DNA from: Larkinella sp049445795
GTDB lineage: Bacteria > Bacteroidota > Bacteroidia > Cytophagales > Spirosomataceae
Direction of reading: 5' to 3'
Assembly: GCF_049445795.1 (NCBI RefSeq)
Contig: NZ_JBMSDT010000001.1
Span: 1-64,000, forward strand
Length of the DNA stretch: 64,000 nt
In this document: positions 1 to 7,799 of the stretch, piece after piece
How positions within the stretch are numbered: the first letter of the stretch is position 1
How the letters are laid out: each line of letters starts with the position of its first letter
The notes under the pieces: model-generated
What the model saw: only the letters and a program-made list of their open reading frames with translations
Told to the model about the DNA's origin: nothing
Databases searched by the model: none
Made by a program: the position numbers and the translations under genes

Positions 1-1842
1 CAGAACGCCCCCGCCACCGGCACCTTCCGCTGGCAAACCGGCTGTGCCCACGTGCGCGACGAACCCTATGACATCGTCTTCCGCGTCGTCGACCTGCACC
101 CCGGAGCCGGACAAACCCAACTGGCCACCCTGGAAGCCTTCCGCATCAAAATCTACGCCCCCCAGCCCCAGAACCTGACGGCTCGACCGGCCGCCGACCC
201 CGCCGGACGCGCCATCGTGCTCAACTGGAACGCCTACGCCTGCGGACCCTCCGCCCTGCCCACCGGTACGGTCATGGCCATCTACCGCAAGGAGGGCTGT
301 GAAACCGAAACCTTCGACCCCTGCGCCGACAACGACCAGCTCGTCGCCAACGGCTACACCCGCATCGACACGGTCGCTATCGCCCGCACCAGCTACACCG
401 ACAACAACCAAAACCAGGGCCTCCGGCGTGGGGTCCAGTACAGCTACCGCATCGTCGTCGAGCTGCCCCGCCCCAACAACGGCCGCAGTGCCGTCTCCCA
501 GCAGGTCTGCGTCAACCTGCCCCAGCAGGTGCCCCTGATCACCAACGTCACCGTCGACTCGACCTTCCAGAGCCGGGGGGTGATCACCGTCCGCTGGACC
601 CGCCCCCCCGGCATCGACCCCACCGACGGCACGGGGCCCTTCCAGTACCGGTTGCTGCGGGCCACGGGCCTGGAGGGCACCAATTTCACGCCCATCGCCA
701 CCATCAACACCAGCCTCTCACCCACCGCCCCCGACACGGTCTACACCGACCGCGGCCTGAACACGGTGGACAATGCCTACCGCTACCGCATCGAGTTCTA
801 CTACACCGACCCGGCCAGCGGTCAGTTGCAGCGCCTGGATGCCACCGAAAACGCCAGCTCGGTGCGGCTGACGGCCACGCCCGCCGTGCGCAGCATCCAG
901 CTTAGCTGGCAGGCCAATGTCCCCTGGAGCAACGACAACCAGACCCACCGCATCTACCGCTCGCGGACGGGCCCCAACGGCCCCTTCAACCGCATTGCCG
1001 ACGTGCCGGTGCAAGGGCCCAACACCTTCACCTTCACCGATCCGGGCACCGACACCTATGCGGCCGACGGGCTGCAGCCGGTCACCATGTCCCTCGACAG
1101 CAGCTACTGCTACCGGGTGGAAACCGTCGGCCGGTATGCGCCCCCGCTGACCACGCAGTTGCTCTTGAACTACTCGCAGGGGGTGTGTGCCTCGCCCATC
1201 GACACCACCCGCCCCTGTCCGCCCCGGCTGGCCATCGACACCGTGAACTGTGCCAGCCTGGCCGCCGATGCCTACTGCAACCAGACGAGCTTTGCCAACA
1301 CGCTGAGCTGGCAGCCGGGTCAGGGCAGCGGCTGTGAGACCCAGGTGGCCTACTACCGCATCTACTTTGCCGCCTGCGCGGGCCAGCCGCTGGTGCTGCT
1401 CGACTCGGTCAATGCGCTGAGCTACCGGCATGAGAACCTGCCCTCGTTTGCGGGTTGCTACGAGGTGCGGGCCGTCAGCCGCAGCGGGCGGGAGAGTGCG
1501 GCCAGCAACCGGGTCTGCAAGGACAACTGTCCGTTGCTGACGATGCCGAATGTGTTCACGCCCAACGGCGATGGGCGAAACGATGTCTTTGAGCCGGTGC
1601 GGTGTGCACGGTTTGTGGAGTCGGCCGAGCTGACGGTGGTCAACCGCTGGGGGGTGCAGGTCTACCGCAGCAGTGATGCTTCATTGCGGTGGGATGGCAA
1701 AAACCAGCAGGGGCGGGCGGTGCCGGGGGGCTTGTACCTGTATCAGATCCGGGTCAAGTTCAAACGGCTGGACTGCTCGGCGCCGGCCGAGACCATCAAG
1801 GGGTGGGTCGAATTGCTCCGTGAAAACGGAGGAACCAATTGA
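1..1842 (+). CDS. Large surface/secreted protein with Fn3-like repeats and gliding-motility (T9SS type B) C-terminal domain, 5' partial
   Basis: The reading frame is open from base 1, so the gene begins upstream of the window; 613 residues are visible. Much of the visible part reads as fibronectin-III-like modules, with repeats of the type YRxY or YRI and Asp-Thr-xx-Thr-Asp strands around residues 55-165, 175-275 and 295-390. The last ~90 residues begin with MPNVFTPNGDGRNDVFEP and continue with NRWGVQVY and GLYLYQI. That is the CHU_C / gliding-motility-associated C-terminal domain, which in Bacteroidota directs type IX secretion to the cell surface (family knowledge). The role is probably adhesin or extracellular matrix protein (inference). 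The third codon position is strongly C-rich in the first ~1.2 kb and turns G-rich towards the end. Confidence 0.9.
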   Translation, partial: QNAPATGTFRWQTGCAHVRDEPYDIVFRVVDLHPGAGQTQLATLEAFRIKIYAPQPQNLTARPAADPAGRAIVLNWNAYACGPSALPTGTVMAIYRKEGCETETFDPCADNDQLVANGYTRIDTVAIARTSYTDNNQNQGLRRGVQYSYRIVVELPRPNNGRSAVSQQVCVNLPQQVPLITNVTVDSTFQSRGVITVRWTRPPGIDPTDGTGPFQYRLLRATGLEGTNFTPIATINTSLSPTAPDTVYTDRGLNTVDNAYRYRIEFYYTDPASGQLQRLDATENASSVRLTATPAVRSIQLSWQANVPWSNDNQTHRIYRSRTGPNGPFNRIADVPVQGPNTFTFTDPGTDTYAADGLQPVTMSLDSSYCYRVETVGRYAPPLTTQLLLNYSQGVCASPIDTTRPCPPRLAIDTVNCASLAADAYCNQTSFANTLSWQPGQGSGCETQVAYYRIYFAACAGQPLVLLDSVNALSYRHENLPSFAGCYEVRAVSRSGRESAASNRVCKDNCPLLTMPNVFTPNGDGRNDVFEPVRCARFVESAELTVVNRWGVQVYRSSDASLRWDGKNQQGRAVPGGLYLYQIRVKFKRLDCSAPAETIKGWVELLRENGGTN

Positions 1843-1876
1843 GAAAAAGACGGTTTTCGCGCTAAACCAGGGAAGT

Positions 1877-2116
1877 ATGTGGTATTTCACCATCCGACAG
1901 GATGATCTATCCAACGCTCAGTACCGGACGTTGCAGAAAGAAGCCAGGCTCACCGAGGTTGAAATTTTCAACGAGCCTTATGATAACTTGTGCGTGTTTG
2001 AAGTAGAACGGGAAAAATACCGCGATTTTGTCGATACACTTGACTTGGAGGGCTTGCGGTATGAAGTGGTCAGCGAGCGCCCTAGCCGACAGGATTTACT
2101 GGAGAGAATGCGGTAA
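1877..2116 (+). CDS. Small hypothetical protein (79 aa)
   Basis: Starts at an ATG with a GGGAAG stretch immediately upstream, 34 bases after the stop of the surface-protein gene, so it may be cotranscribed with it. The product, beginning MWYFTIRQDDLS, is charged and soluble, with no signal peptide or membrane segment. Predicted secondary structure looks alpha/beta, with a C-terminal helix rich in Arg and Glu. I do not recognise a family. It ends 15 bases before the stop of the convergent yebC gene. An upstream in-frame extension into the surface gene exists but would read antisense-like, low-quality sequence, so the ATG at 1877 is preferred. Confidence 0.6.
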   Translation: MWYFTIRQDDLSNAQYRTLQKEARLTEVEIFNEPYDNLCVFEVEREKYRDFVDTLDLEGLRYEVVSERPSRQDLLERMR

Positions 2117-2131
2117 TCGGGAAGGCCCCGA

Positions 2132-2845
2132 TTACCGCATGTTATGGAATACGTTCTGGACATCTTCGTCCTCTTCAATGCGTTCGAGCAATTTTTCGAC
2201 ATCAGCGGCTTCTTCTTCGCTTAGCTCCTTCATGTCATTCGGAATCCGCTCGAATTCAGCCTGTTTTAGCTCATAGCCTTTTTCTTCAAGGTGTTTCTGA
2301 ATGGCTCCAAATGCTGTGAATTCACCGTAAATCACCAGTTGTCCGGCTTCTTCATCCAGGGAGATCTCGTCGGCACCAAAATCGATCATCTCGAGTTCGA
2401 ATTCATCCAGATCGATATCGCCCGCCGGAATTCGGAATACACTTTTACGGTCGAACATGAAGTCAAGCATTCCGGACGTTCCCAGAGCGCCCCCGGATTT
2501 GGTGAAATAACTCCGCAGGTTGGCCACGGTCCGGTTGATGTTGTCGGTAGCGGTTTCGACCACAATAGCAATGCCGTGCGGACCGTATCCTTCGTAGGTG
2601 ATCTCTTTAAAATCTTCCTGCTCTTTGGAGGTCGCCCGCTTGATGGCCCGCTCTACATTCTCTTTTGGCATGTTAGCCGCCCGGGCATTCTGAATAATGG
2701 CCCGCAAACGCCCATTTGAGCTGGGGTCCGGCCCACCGCTTTTCACCGCAAGGGCAATGTCTTTTCCAATTTTGGTGAAGGTCTTAGCCATCATCCCCCA
2801 CCGCTTGAACTTTCTGGCTTTCCGGTATTCAAATGCGCGTCCCAT
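2132..2845 (-). CDS. yebC: YebC/PmpR (TACO1) family protein
   Basis: 237 residues, full family length. The N-terminus has the pattern MGRAFEYRKARKFKRW followed by AKxFTKIGKDI, which is the Bacteroidota form of the YebC start. It continues with the NMPKENVERAIKRA helix and TYEGYGPHGIAIVVE, the signature of domain 2. The C-terminus is very acidic (EEDEDVQNV). YebC proteins were long annotated as DNA-binding regulators; more recent work on the family (TACO1/YebC) assigns a role in translation of difficult, proline-rich stretches at the ribosome. The gene is convergent with the small gene at 1877-2116 and is separated from lysA by a palindromic repeat element. Confidence 0.95.
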   Translation of the reverse strand: MGRAFEYRKARKFKRWGMMAKTFTKIGKDIALAVKSGGPDPSSNGRLRAIIQNARAANMPKENVERAIKRATSKEQEDFKEITYEGYGPHGIAIVVETATDNINRTVANLRSYFTKSGGALGTSGMLDFMFDRKSVFRIPAGDIDLDEFELEMIDFGADEISLDEEAGQLVIYGEFTAFGAIQKHLEEKGYELKQAEFERIPNDMKELSEEEAADVEKLLERIEEDEDVQNVFHNMR

Positions 2846-2850
2846 CGTCA

Positions 2851-2952
2851 GTTATGAATTAAGAGTTAAGAGTTAAGAGTTGCGCTGCTAAATTGGATGC
2901 GTCCGCCAACTCATAACCGCACGGGCGGCCCCGTCTTAATTCTTAACTCTTA
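2851..2952. repeat. Palindromic element, family B (GAATTAAGAGTTAAGAGTTG) joined to family G (GACGGGGCCGCC)
   Basis: The yebC-lysA spacer holds tandem AAGAGTT words (2856-2882). A core GCGCTGCTaaATTGgATGCGTCcGCC follows, then AACCGCACGGGCGGCCCCGTC (2915-2935), then inverted TTAATTCTTAACTCTTA. The core is shared, with few changes and in the inverse orientation, with the element at 46760-46841. The GC-rich block recurs at 10781, 17533 and 50119. Confidence 0.75.
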
Positions 2953-4204
2953 GATTTAAAATGTTTTCTTCTTCAAAATTAAGTTCAACCTGATTACGCA
3001 CCAAATCCTCGAAGGTTTCGCGCTGGCGGATCAGGTACGGTTTTCCGTCGTACACCAGCACCTCGGCGGGGCGAAACCGTGAGTTGTAGTTGGAACTCAT
3101 GCTATACCCGTAAGCACCCGCGTTTTTCAGGGCCAGCACATCGCCCGGCCGAACCTGATTCAGCGAACGGTCCCAACCGAGGGTATCGGTTTCGCAGATG
3201 TAGCCTACTACTGAATACAGATGCTTCTCACCCGACGGGTTCGATACGTTGACGATTTCGTGGTAGGCATCGTACATCATCGGGCGGATCAGGTGGTTCA
3301 GCCCCGAATCGACGGCCACAAAGGTCCGGCCCGGATTCTCTTTGACAATATTTACGTTAACCAGCAGAACTCCGCTTTCGCTCACGAGAAATTTACCCGG
3401 TTCAAACCACAACTCCAGTTCCCGGCCGTAGTCCTGACAAAAATGCTGGAATGCGGTAGTTACTTTCCGACCAAGTTCGGCCACATCCGTGCTATGGTCG
3501 CCTTCACGGTACGCAACTTTAAACCCGCTGCCAAAATCAAGGAATTGCAGATTTGGATAATCGTGAGCAAGGGCAAACAGAACCTCCGCCCCTTTCAGGA
3601 ACGCATCCGCGTTCTTGAAATCCGATCCGGTATGAATATGTAACCCAATAATTGGAATACTGTATTGTTCAACCAGTACCCGAATGCGATCCCGCTGGGC
3701 AACGGAAATCCCGAATTTGGAATCGACGTGACCGGTCTGGATCTTGACGTTGCCGCCTTCGGCAATGTGTGGATTGATGCGAATGCCCACCGGTTTTCGG
3801 TTCCCATAGTTTTGGCCCATCCATTCGAGGAGCGGCAGGCTATCGACATTCAGCCGAACGCCCAGATCCAGGGCTTCCTGAATTTCGGTAAACGATACGC
3901 CACTCGGTGTATACATGATCTGGTCGGGTTCGAAACCTGCCAGTAAGGCCAGCCGGATTTCGTTGATCGACACGACTTCGACATCAATGCCCCGGCTGCG
4001 CATCAGTTTCAGAATAGACAGATTCGTCAGGGCTTTGGCTGCATACTTGATCTTGAGCGGAACGCCTGTAAATGCCGACTGGAGTGTACCGATTTTTTCG
4101 GTAATCTTGTCAGCATCATACACATAGACTGGAAGGCCAAACTGGTTGGCAATGTCCAGAACATCGACGCCCTGGATATGATAACGGTTTTGTTCGAACT
4201 GCAT
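2936..4204 (-). CDS. lysA: Diaminopimelate decarboxylase
   Basis: 422 residues, fold type III PLP decarboxylase of full length. It catalyses the last step of lysine synthesis, meso-diaminopimelate to lysine and CO2, in the cytosol. The PLP-binding lysine sits in YAAKA (K57). GIRINPHIAEGGNVKIQTG and SKFGI follow, as does the HIHTGSD motif. GSGFKV is the glycine loop for the PLP phosphate, and EPGKFLV and CETDTLGWD complete the active site (the Cys comes from the partner subunit in the family dimer). The last codons lie at the edge of the AAGAGTT palindrome. Upstream is a divergent small secreted gene, with about 160 bases between the two starts that presumably hold both promoters. Confidence 0.95.
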   Translation of the reverse strand: MQFEQNRYHIQGVDVLDIANQFGLPVYVYDADKITEKIGTLQSAFTGVPLKIKYAAKALTNLSILKLMRSRGIDVEVVSINEIRLALLAGFEPDQIMYTPSGVSFTEIQEALDLGVRLNVDSLPLLEWMGQNYGNRKPVGIRINPHIAEGGNVKIQTGHVDSKFGISVAQRDRIRVLVEQYSIPIIGLHIHTGSDFKNADAFLKGAEVLFALAHDYPNLQFLDFGSGFKVAYREGDHSTDVAELGRKVTTAFQHFCQDYGRELELWFEPGKFLVSESGVLLVNVNIVKENPGRTFVAVDSGLNHLIRPMMYDAYHEIVNVSNPSGEKHLYSVVGYICETDTLGWDRSLNQVRPGDVLALKNAGAYGYSMSSNYNSRFRPAEVLVYDGKPYLIRQRETFEDLVRNQVELNFEEENILNLRVKN

Positions 4205-4362
4205 GAGCAGGAATATCAGCCAAAATTGAGGTGCAAATATAAACGATTTTACACCATTCCCGGCAACGTATGCTCGACACCCGTGCTTTATTAAATGGTC
4301 CTGAACATAAACATTTTGAGGTTAGTTGTGTTGAATTAGTACTCAACGAAGCACGAACAGCC

Positions 4363-4668
4363 ATGAAAATAGTCACGCTTGCCACAGCCGGTCTGTTGTG
4401 GATTTCCACACAGACCTACGCCCAGACGCCGTCGCCGAACACGCATGCGCCCGAGCAGACTACGCAACATTTTCCGGAAGGCGACCCGACGGTAAAAATG
4501 GATTCGCTAAGAAGTAATCTGGTCAAAGGAACCCAATCGAGCCGAAACGCCCGTCGTACCTCGGAAGCTGCCAAAGCCAGCAGTGACAGCAACGCGAGCA
4601 CGACGGTTCGGAAGAAAACCACCAAAACCGTCAAGTCGAAAAAAACCGACAACTCGTCGGACCAATAA
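4363..4668 (+). CDS. Small secreted Ser/Thr/Lys-rich protein (101 aa)
   Basis: The ATG at 4363 gives a clear signal peptide (MKIVTLATAGLLWISTQTYA, cleavage before QTPS). The mature part is about 80 residues, low complexity and basic, rich in Ser, Thr, Lys and Asn, ending in alternating Lys-Lys-Thr. No domain is recognised. The sequence resembles other small exported basic proteins of Cytophagales of unknown use. A strong terminator follows directly, so it is probably a single-gene transcript. A longer in-frame start at 4270 would place the signal peptide internally and is unlikely. Confidence 0.7.
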   Translation: MKIVTLATAGLLWISTQTYAQTPSPNTHAPEQTTQHFPEGDPTVKMDSLRSNLVKGTQSSRNARRTSEAAKASSDSNASTTVRKKTTKTVKSKKTDNSSDQ

Positions 4669-4686
4669 TTTTAGAATTTTTACCCA

Positions 4687-4724
4687 AAAGCCGTCTGACA
4701 GCCAAGCAGGCGGCTTTTTTTATT
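4687..4724 (+). terminator. Rho-independent terminator after the small secreted gene
   Basis: AGCCGTCTG (4689-4697) pairs with CAGGCGGCT (4707-4715), one G-T pair, followed by a run of T. Confidence 0.85.
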
Positions 4725-4772
4725 TTATTTTTTAAAAATAGCCCCACTTGTTCGGTCACATCAATTTATTTG

Positions 4773-4780
4773 TATTTTTG
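4773..4780 (+). promoter_or_regulatory. Possible Bacteroidota -7 box (TATTTTTG) for the sigma/anti-sigma operon
   Basis: Matches TAnnTTTG. A TTG lies at 4748-4750, a spacing of 22, slightly longer than the usual -33/-7 distance. The sigma factor starts 37 bases downstream. Confidence 0.35.
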
Positions 4781-4816
4781 GCTTCGACCATTTGGTGACA
4801 GAATTAATCGGATACC

Positions 4817-5365
4817 TTGAAGCGTTCAAACCTCCCATTTTCGGAAGAGATACTGGTCAGCAAACTCCAACTGCGGGAAGAACAGGCTTTTCACCTGTTG
4901 TACGACCAGTATTCCCCGGCGTTATATGGCGTGATTTTGAAAGTTGTACGCGACGAAGAAACTGCCCGTGACGTTTTACAGGATTCGTTCGTCAAAATCT
5001 GGCGGAATATTCCTTCTTATGATTCTCAAAAAGGCCGACTGTTCACCTGGTTGCTCAACATCGCCAGAAATACCGCGATTGATGCCCTGCGCACCCGCCA
5101 TTCGGGCCAATCAATCCAAACCAGCACCGACATCGTAGATATTGTTGATCAACATCGACAAACACATCAACCCGATGTGGAAACACTTGATTTGCCCGAT
5201 AAGGTAAACCAACTGAATCCGGATCGCCGAACGGTTATAGATCTGGTTTACTTTTACGGGTATACCCATGAGGAGGTAGCCGAAAAACTCAATTTACCCC
5301 TCGGAACGGTCAAAACACGCGTTCGGTCGGCTTTACAGGATTTGAAGAAGTTATTCGGCTCATGA
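4817..5365 (+). CDS. ECF-type RNA polymerase sigma factor (SigK-like)
   Basis: 182 residues with the two ECF regions. Region 2 (about residues 20-90) has FHLLYDQYSPALYGVILKVV, then DVLQDSFVKIWRNI and LFTWLLNIARNTAIDALR. Region 4 (about 125-180) has LVYFYGYTHEEVAEKLNLP and GTVKTRVRSALQDLKKL, the helix-turn-helix that reads the -35 element. The start is a TTG at 4817; an in-frame stop lies 12 bases upstream and no suitable ATG lies nearby, so the non-ATG start is accepted. The stop overlaps the anti-sigma start (ATGA), implying translational coupling. Together with the RskA-like partner and the fasciclin gene it forms the same trio as mycobacterial sigK-rskA-mpt70/83. Confidence 0.92.
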   Translation: MKRSNLPFSEEILVSKLQLREEQAFHLLYDQYSPALYGVILKVVRDEETARDVLQDSFVKIWRNIPSYDSQKGRLFTWLLNIARNTAIDALRTRHSGQSIQTSTDIVDIVDQHRQTHQPDVETLDLPDKVNQLNPDRRTVIDLVYFYGYTHEEVAEKLNLPLGTVKTRVRSALQDLKKLFGS

Positions 5366-6243
5366 ACATTCAAGAATACATCAACTCTGGGATACTCGAA
5401 GAGTATGTGCTCGGTACCGTCAGCCCGCAGGAAAAACGGGAAGTCGAGTGTCTATCGAGCATTTACCCGGAAATCCGTCAGGAGCTTGACACGTTGTCGG
5501 CTGCGATGGAAGAGTACGCCGAGACGCTGCGCCGTGAACCACCCGCCGAAATCAAATCCTGGTTATTAAATGAGTTAGATTTCGAAAAACCGCAGGATGA
5601 GGTAGTCAGTGAACCGACCCCGGTTCTTAGTGAGTCGACACCTGCTGCTACGGAAGAGGACAGCAACATTCGTCCGCTTCATACCGAGGAAATCGACCTA
5701 AATTCCCGGCCTACGTTTCGGATCACCTGGATGGTGGCCGCTTCGCTGGGCTTACTAGTTTTGGTTTTTGCTTACTTTCTGTACTCCCAACTCCAGGGTA
5801 GCCAGCAAACGCTGACAGCATTACGATCTTCCAACGAACAATTAAGCGACGAACTCCGAATCCTGAAAGCCCGGCAGGCCCAGTCTGACCAGACGCTTGC
5901 CATTTTGAAAGAACCCGGAACGCGTGTCGTCCGGCTGAACGCAACTGATACGACCACCGCCAACCTGGCAACGGTCTACTGGAATAGTACGACCGGACAG
6001 GTCAATCTGGAAATCGATTCGCTCGTTCGCCCGCCCGAAACCCAGCAATACCAATTATGGGCCATTGTCGATGGCAAACCGGTCGATGCCGGCGTTTTTG
6101 AGGTTGGTGAAGAAAACCGGGTGGTGCAACAACCCCAGAAATTTCGGCGGGCCGACGCCTTCGCCATCACGCTCGAACGACGCGGAGGAAGCCCCACCCC
6201 GACCTTGTCAGCAATGGTTGTCGTCGGCAATGTGAACTCGTAA
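5362..6243 (+). CDS. RskA-like membrane anti-sigma factor
   Basis: 293 residues. The N-terminal ~75 residues (MNIQEYINSGILEEYVLG) match the cytosolic anti-sigma domain of RskA-type proteins. A linker rich in Pro/Glu/Ser follows, then one transmembrane helix at about residues 119-140 (TWMVAASLGLLVLVFAYFL), a short coiled coil (about 145-175), and a periplasmic domain with YQLWAIVDGKPVDAGVF, typical of the RskA C-terminal domain. In the family, the cytosolic part holds the sigma factor until regulated proteolysis releases it. The overlap with the sigma gene and the terminator just downstream define a two-gene operon. Confidence 0.9.
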   Translation: MNIQEYINSGILEEYVLGTVSPQEKREVECLSSIYPEIRQELDTLSAAMEEYAETLRREPPAEIKSWLLNELDFEKPQDEVVSEPTPVLSESTPAATEEDSNIRPLHTEEIDLNSRPTFRITWMVAASLGLLVLVFAYFLYSQLQGSQQTLTALRSSNEQLSDELRILKARQAQSDQTLAILKEPGTRVVRLNATDTTTANLATVYWNSTTGQVNLEIDSLVRPPETQQYQLWAIVDGKPVDAGVFEVGEENRVVQQPQKFRRADAFAITLERRGGSPTPTLSAMVVVGNVNS

Positions 6244-6265
6244 CACCCTCATTACACTTCATATT

Positions 6266-6299
6266 CAAGGCTCCGGCGGTTCGTCGGGGCCTTTTTTTA
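6266..6299 (+). terminator. Terminator of the sigma/anti-sigma operon
   Basis: AGGCTCCG (6268-6275) pairs with CGGGGCCT (6285-6292), one G-T pair, followed by seven T. Confidence 0.8.
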
Positions 6300-6411
6300 T
6301 CTTTTTTCTTTCCTGGCAATCCAAATCCGCAGTTGGGGCGTAGGTATTGTGTGAGTCGGTTGCAACCAGATTCTTTTTCGTATTCACACATTTCTCAAAT
6401 TACATAATCGT

Positions 6412-6975
6412 ATGAAAACCAACGTCAAAGTCGGATTTTTTGCAACCATCCTTGCGTTTTTTATTTCCATTTCTTCGTTTGCCCAAAAACCCAAAGAGGT
6501 GGGTGGCGCGATGATGTATCCGAGCAAAAACATTGTTGAAAATGCCGTCAATTCGAAAGACCACACCACACTGGTTGCGGCCGTGAAAGCGGCCGGGCTG
6601 GTCGAAACCTTGCAGGGAGCCGGGCCGTTTACGGTTTTTGCGCCAACCAATGACGCTTTCGCCAAACTCCCCGCCGGAACCGTCGACAATCTGGTAAAAC
6701 CGGAAAATAAAGCGACACTGACCGGTATTCTGACGTACCATGTAGTTCCAGGTAGGCTGGACGCTAAAGCGCTGGCGAAGCTGATCAAAGCCGGAGATGG
6801 TTCGGCTACGCTGAAAACCGTCGCCGGTGGTAATCTTACGGCCAAAATGAGCGGAAAAGATATCGTCATTGAAGATGCCAAAGGTGGAACCGCCAAAGTG
6901 ACCATTTCGGATGTTTACCAGTCGAACGGTGTCATTCACTCCATCGACACCGTGCTAATGCCCATGTCCATGTAA
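6412..6975 (+). CDS. Secreted fasciclin-domain protein
   Basis: 187 residues. Signal peptide of about 25 residues ending SISSFAQ. A single FAS1 domain spans about residues 45-185: LVETLQGAGPFTVFAPTNDAF is the H1 motif, LTYHVVPG follows, and VIHSIDTVLMP is the H2 end. FAS1 domains mediate adhesion and cell-surface contacts. The protein is likely periplasmic or outer-surface associated. Directly downstream of an ECF sigma/RskA pair, it is a good candidate for a regulon member (inference from the sigK-rskA-mpt83 parallel). A terminator follows the stop. Confidence 0.93.
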   Translation: MKTNVKVGFFATILAFFISISSFAQKPKEVGGAMMYPSKNIVENAVNSKDHTTLVAAVKAAGLVETLQGAGPFTVFAPTNDAFAKLPAGTVDNLVKPENKATLTGILTYHVVPGRLDAKALAKLIKAGDGSATLKTVAGGNLTAKMSGKDIVIEDAKGGTAKVTISDVYQSNGVIHSIDTVLMPMSM

Positions 6976-7002
6976 TCGAGTGATAGCAAATAGGGACGCT
7001 CG

Positions 7003-7036
7003 AAAGCCACATAGACACCTGTCGTGTGGCTTTTTT
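7003..7036 (+). terminator. Terminator after the fasciclin gene
   Basis: AGCCACA (7005-7011) pairs with TGTGGCT (7025-7031), followed by a T run. Confidence 0.8.
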
Positions 7037-7076
7037 CGTTCGCAAACTATCCGTTCCAATAAATTGTTAATCAGGC

Positions 7077-7565
7077 ATGAACCGTCATCTTTTCCTCGGA
7101 GCTCTGGGTGCGCTGCTGCTCACCGGCTCGATCGCTTCTATTTCGCCGACCACGGTCAGCGATGATACCAAACCCCGTAAAGTGGTTAAAACGGAGGCAG
7201 AATGGAAAAAAATTCTGACACCTCAGCAATTTTACGTTCTTCGTCAACAGGGCACAGAACGGCCATTTACGAGCCCATTAGTCGATAACCACGAAAAAGG
7301 GGTATTTAAATGTGTCGCCTGCAAAACGTCCCTGTTCAGTTCCGATACCAAGTTTGAGTCAGGAACCGGCTGGCCCAGCTTTTACAAACCCATTTCCAAT
7401 CAAAATGTCGTGGAAAAAGTAGACCGCACGCATGGCATGATCCGGACCGAAGTGGAATGCGGAGTTTGTGGAGGGCACCTTGGCCACGTCTTTGATGACG
7501 GTCCGAAGCCCACCGGTCTGCGGTATTGCATGAACGGCGTTGCCCTCGAATTTGAGAAGAAATAA
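7077..7565 (+). CDS. msrB: Peptide-methionine (R)-S-oxide reductase, exported
   Basis: 162 residues. An N-terminal hydrophobic segment (LFLGALGALLLTGSIASIS) acts as signal peptide or anchor, so this is an envelope form. The MsrB domain follows: KCVACKTSLFSSDTKF carries the first zinc Cys pair and FESGTGWPSFYKPI is the substrate pocket. VECGVCGGHLGHVFDDGP carries the second zinc pair and the catalytic His/Asp region. RYCMNGVALEF holds the catalytic Cys (about residue 152). It repairs methionine-R-sulfoxide in envelope proteins. Its position after the sigma/fasciclin set is compatible with an envelope-stress theme, but it lies behind a terminator. Confidence 0.95.
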   Translation: MNRHLFLGALGALLLTGSIASISPTTVSDDTKPRKVVKTEAEWKKILTPQQFYVLRQQGTERPFTSPLVDNHEKGVFKCVACKTSLFSSDTKFESGTGWPSFYKPISNQNVVEKVDRTHGMIRTEVECGVCGGHLGHVFDDGPKPTGLRYCMNGVALEFEKK

Positions 7566-7587
7566 GCAAACTCTAATTTGCTGATTT

Positions 7588-7620
7588 TGAGCCAGCCGCC
7601 TTACCGGGCTGGCTTTTTTC
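7588..7620 (+). terminator. Terminator after msrB
   Basis: AGCCAGCC (7590-7597) pairs with GGGCTGGCT (7606-7614), followed by TTTTTT. Confidence 0.85.
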
Positions 7621-7644
7621 ATATTATATCGACTAAATTTCCGT

Positions 7645-7687
7645 TATATTTGCTCAGATGGACGGATTTCTCAATCCGTCTTTTTTG
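7645..7687 (+). promoter_or_regulatory. -7 box (TATATTTG) followed at once by a terminator-like hairpin
   Basis: TATATTTG at 7645-7652 fits TAnnTTTG. Starting 9 bases later, GACGGAT (7661-7667) pairs with ATCCGTC (7674-7680) and is followed by TTTTTT. If the box is used, this hairpin would form at the very 5' end of the PBP mRNA and could act as an attenuator. Alternatively it is a second terminator for msrB. No clear -33 TTTG was seen. Confidence 0.4.
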
Positions 7688-7799
7688 CCTGCAAGTGTAG
7701 ATTTGCATTTTTTTTACCGGCGTATTCCCAACGTTCCTTCTCAAGGCTGCGAACATTTCGGAATCCGACCTTCGATTTTTAACCGTCAAATTACCCGGC

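Noticed and set aside
718..1431. 237-codon frame on the - strand at the start of the window
   Set aside because: Antisense of the Fn3-repeat protein, Gly/Arg/Val-rich low-complexity product.
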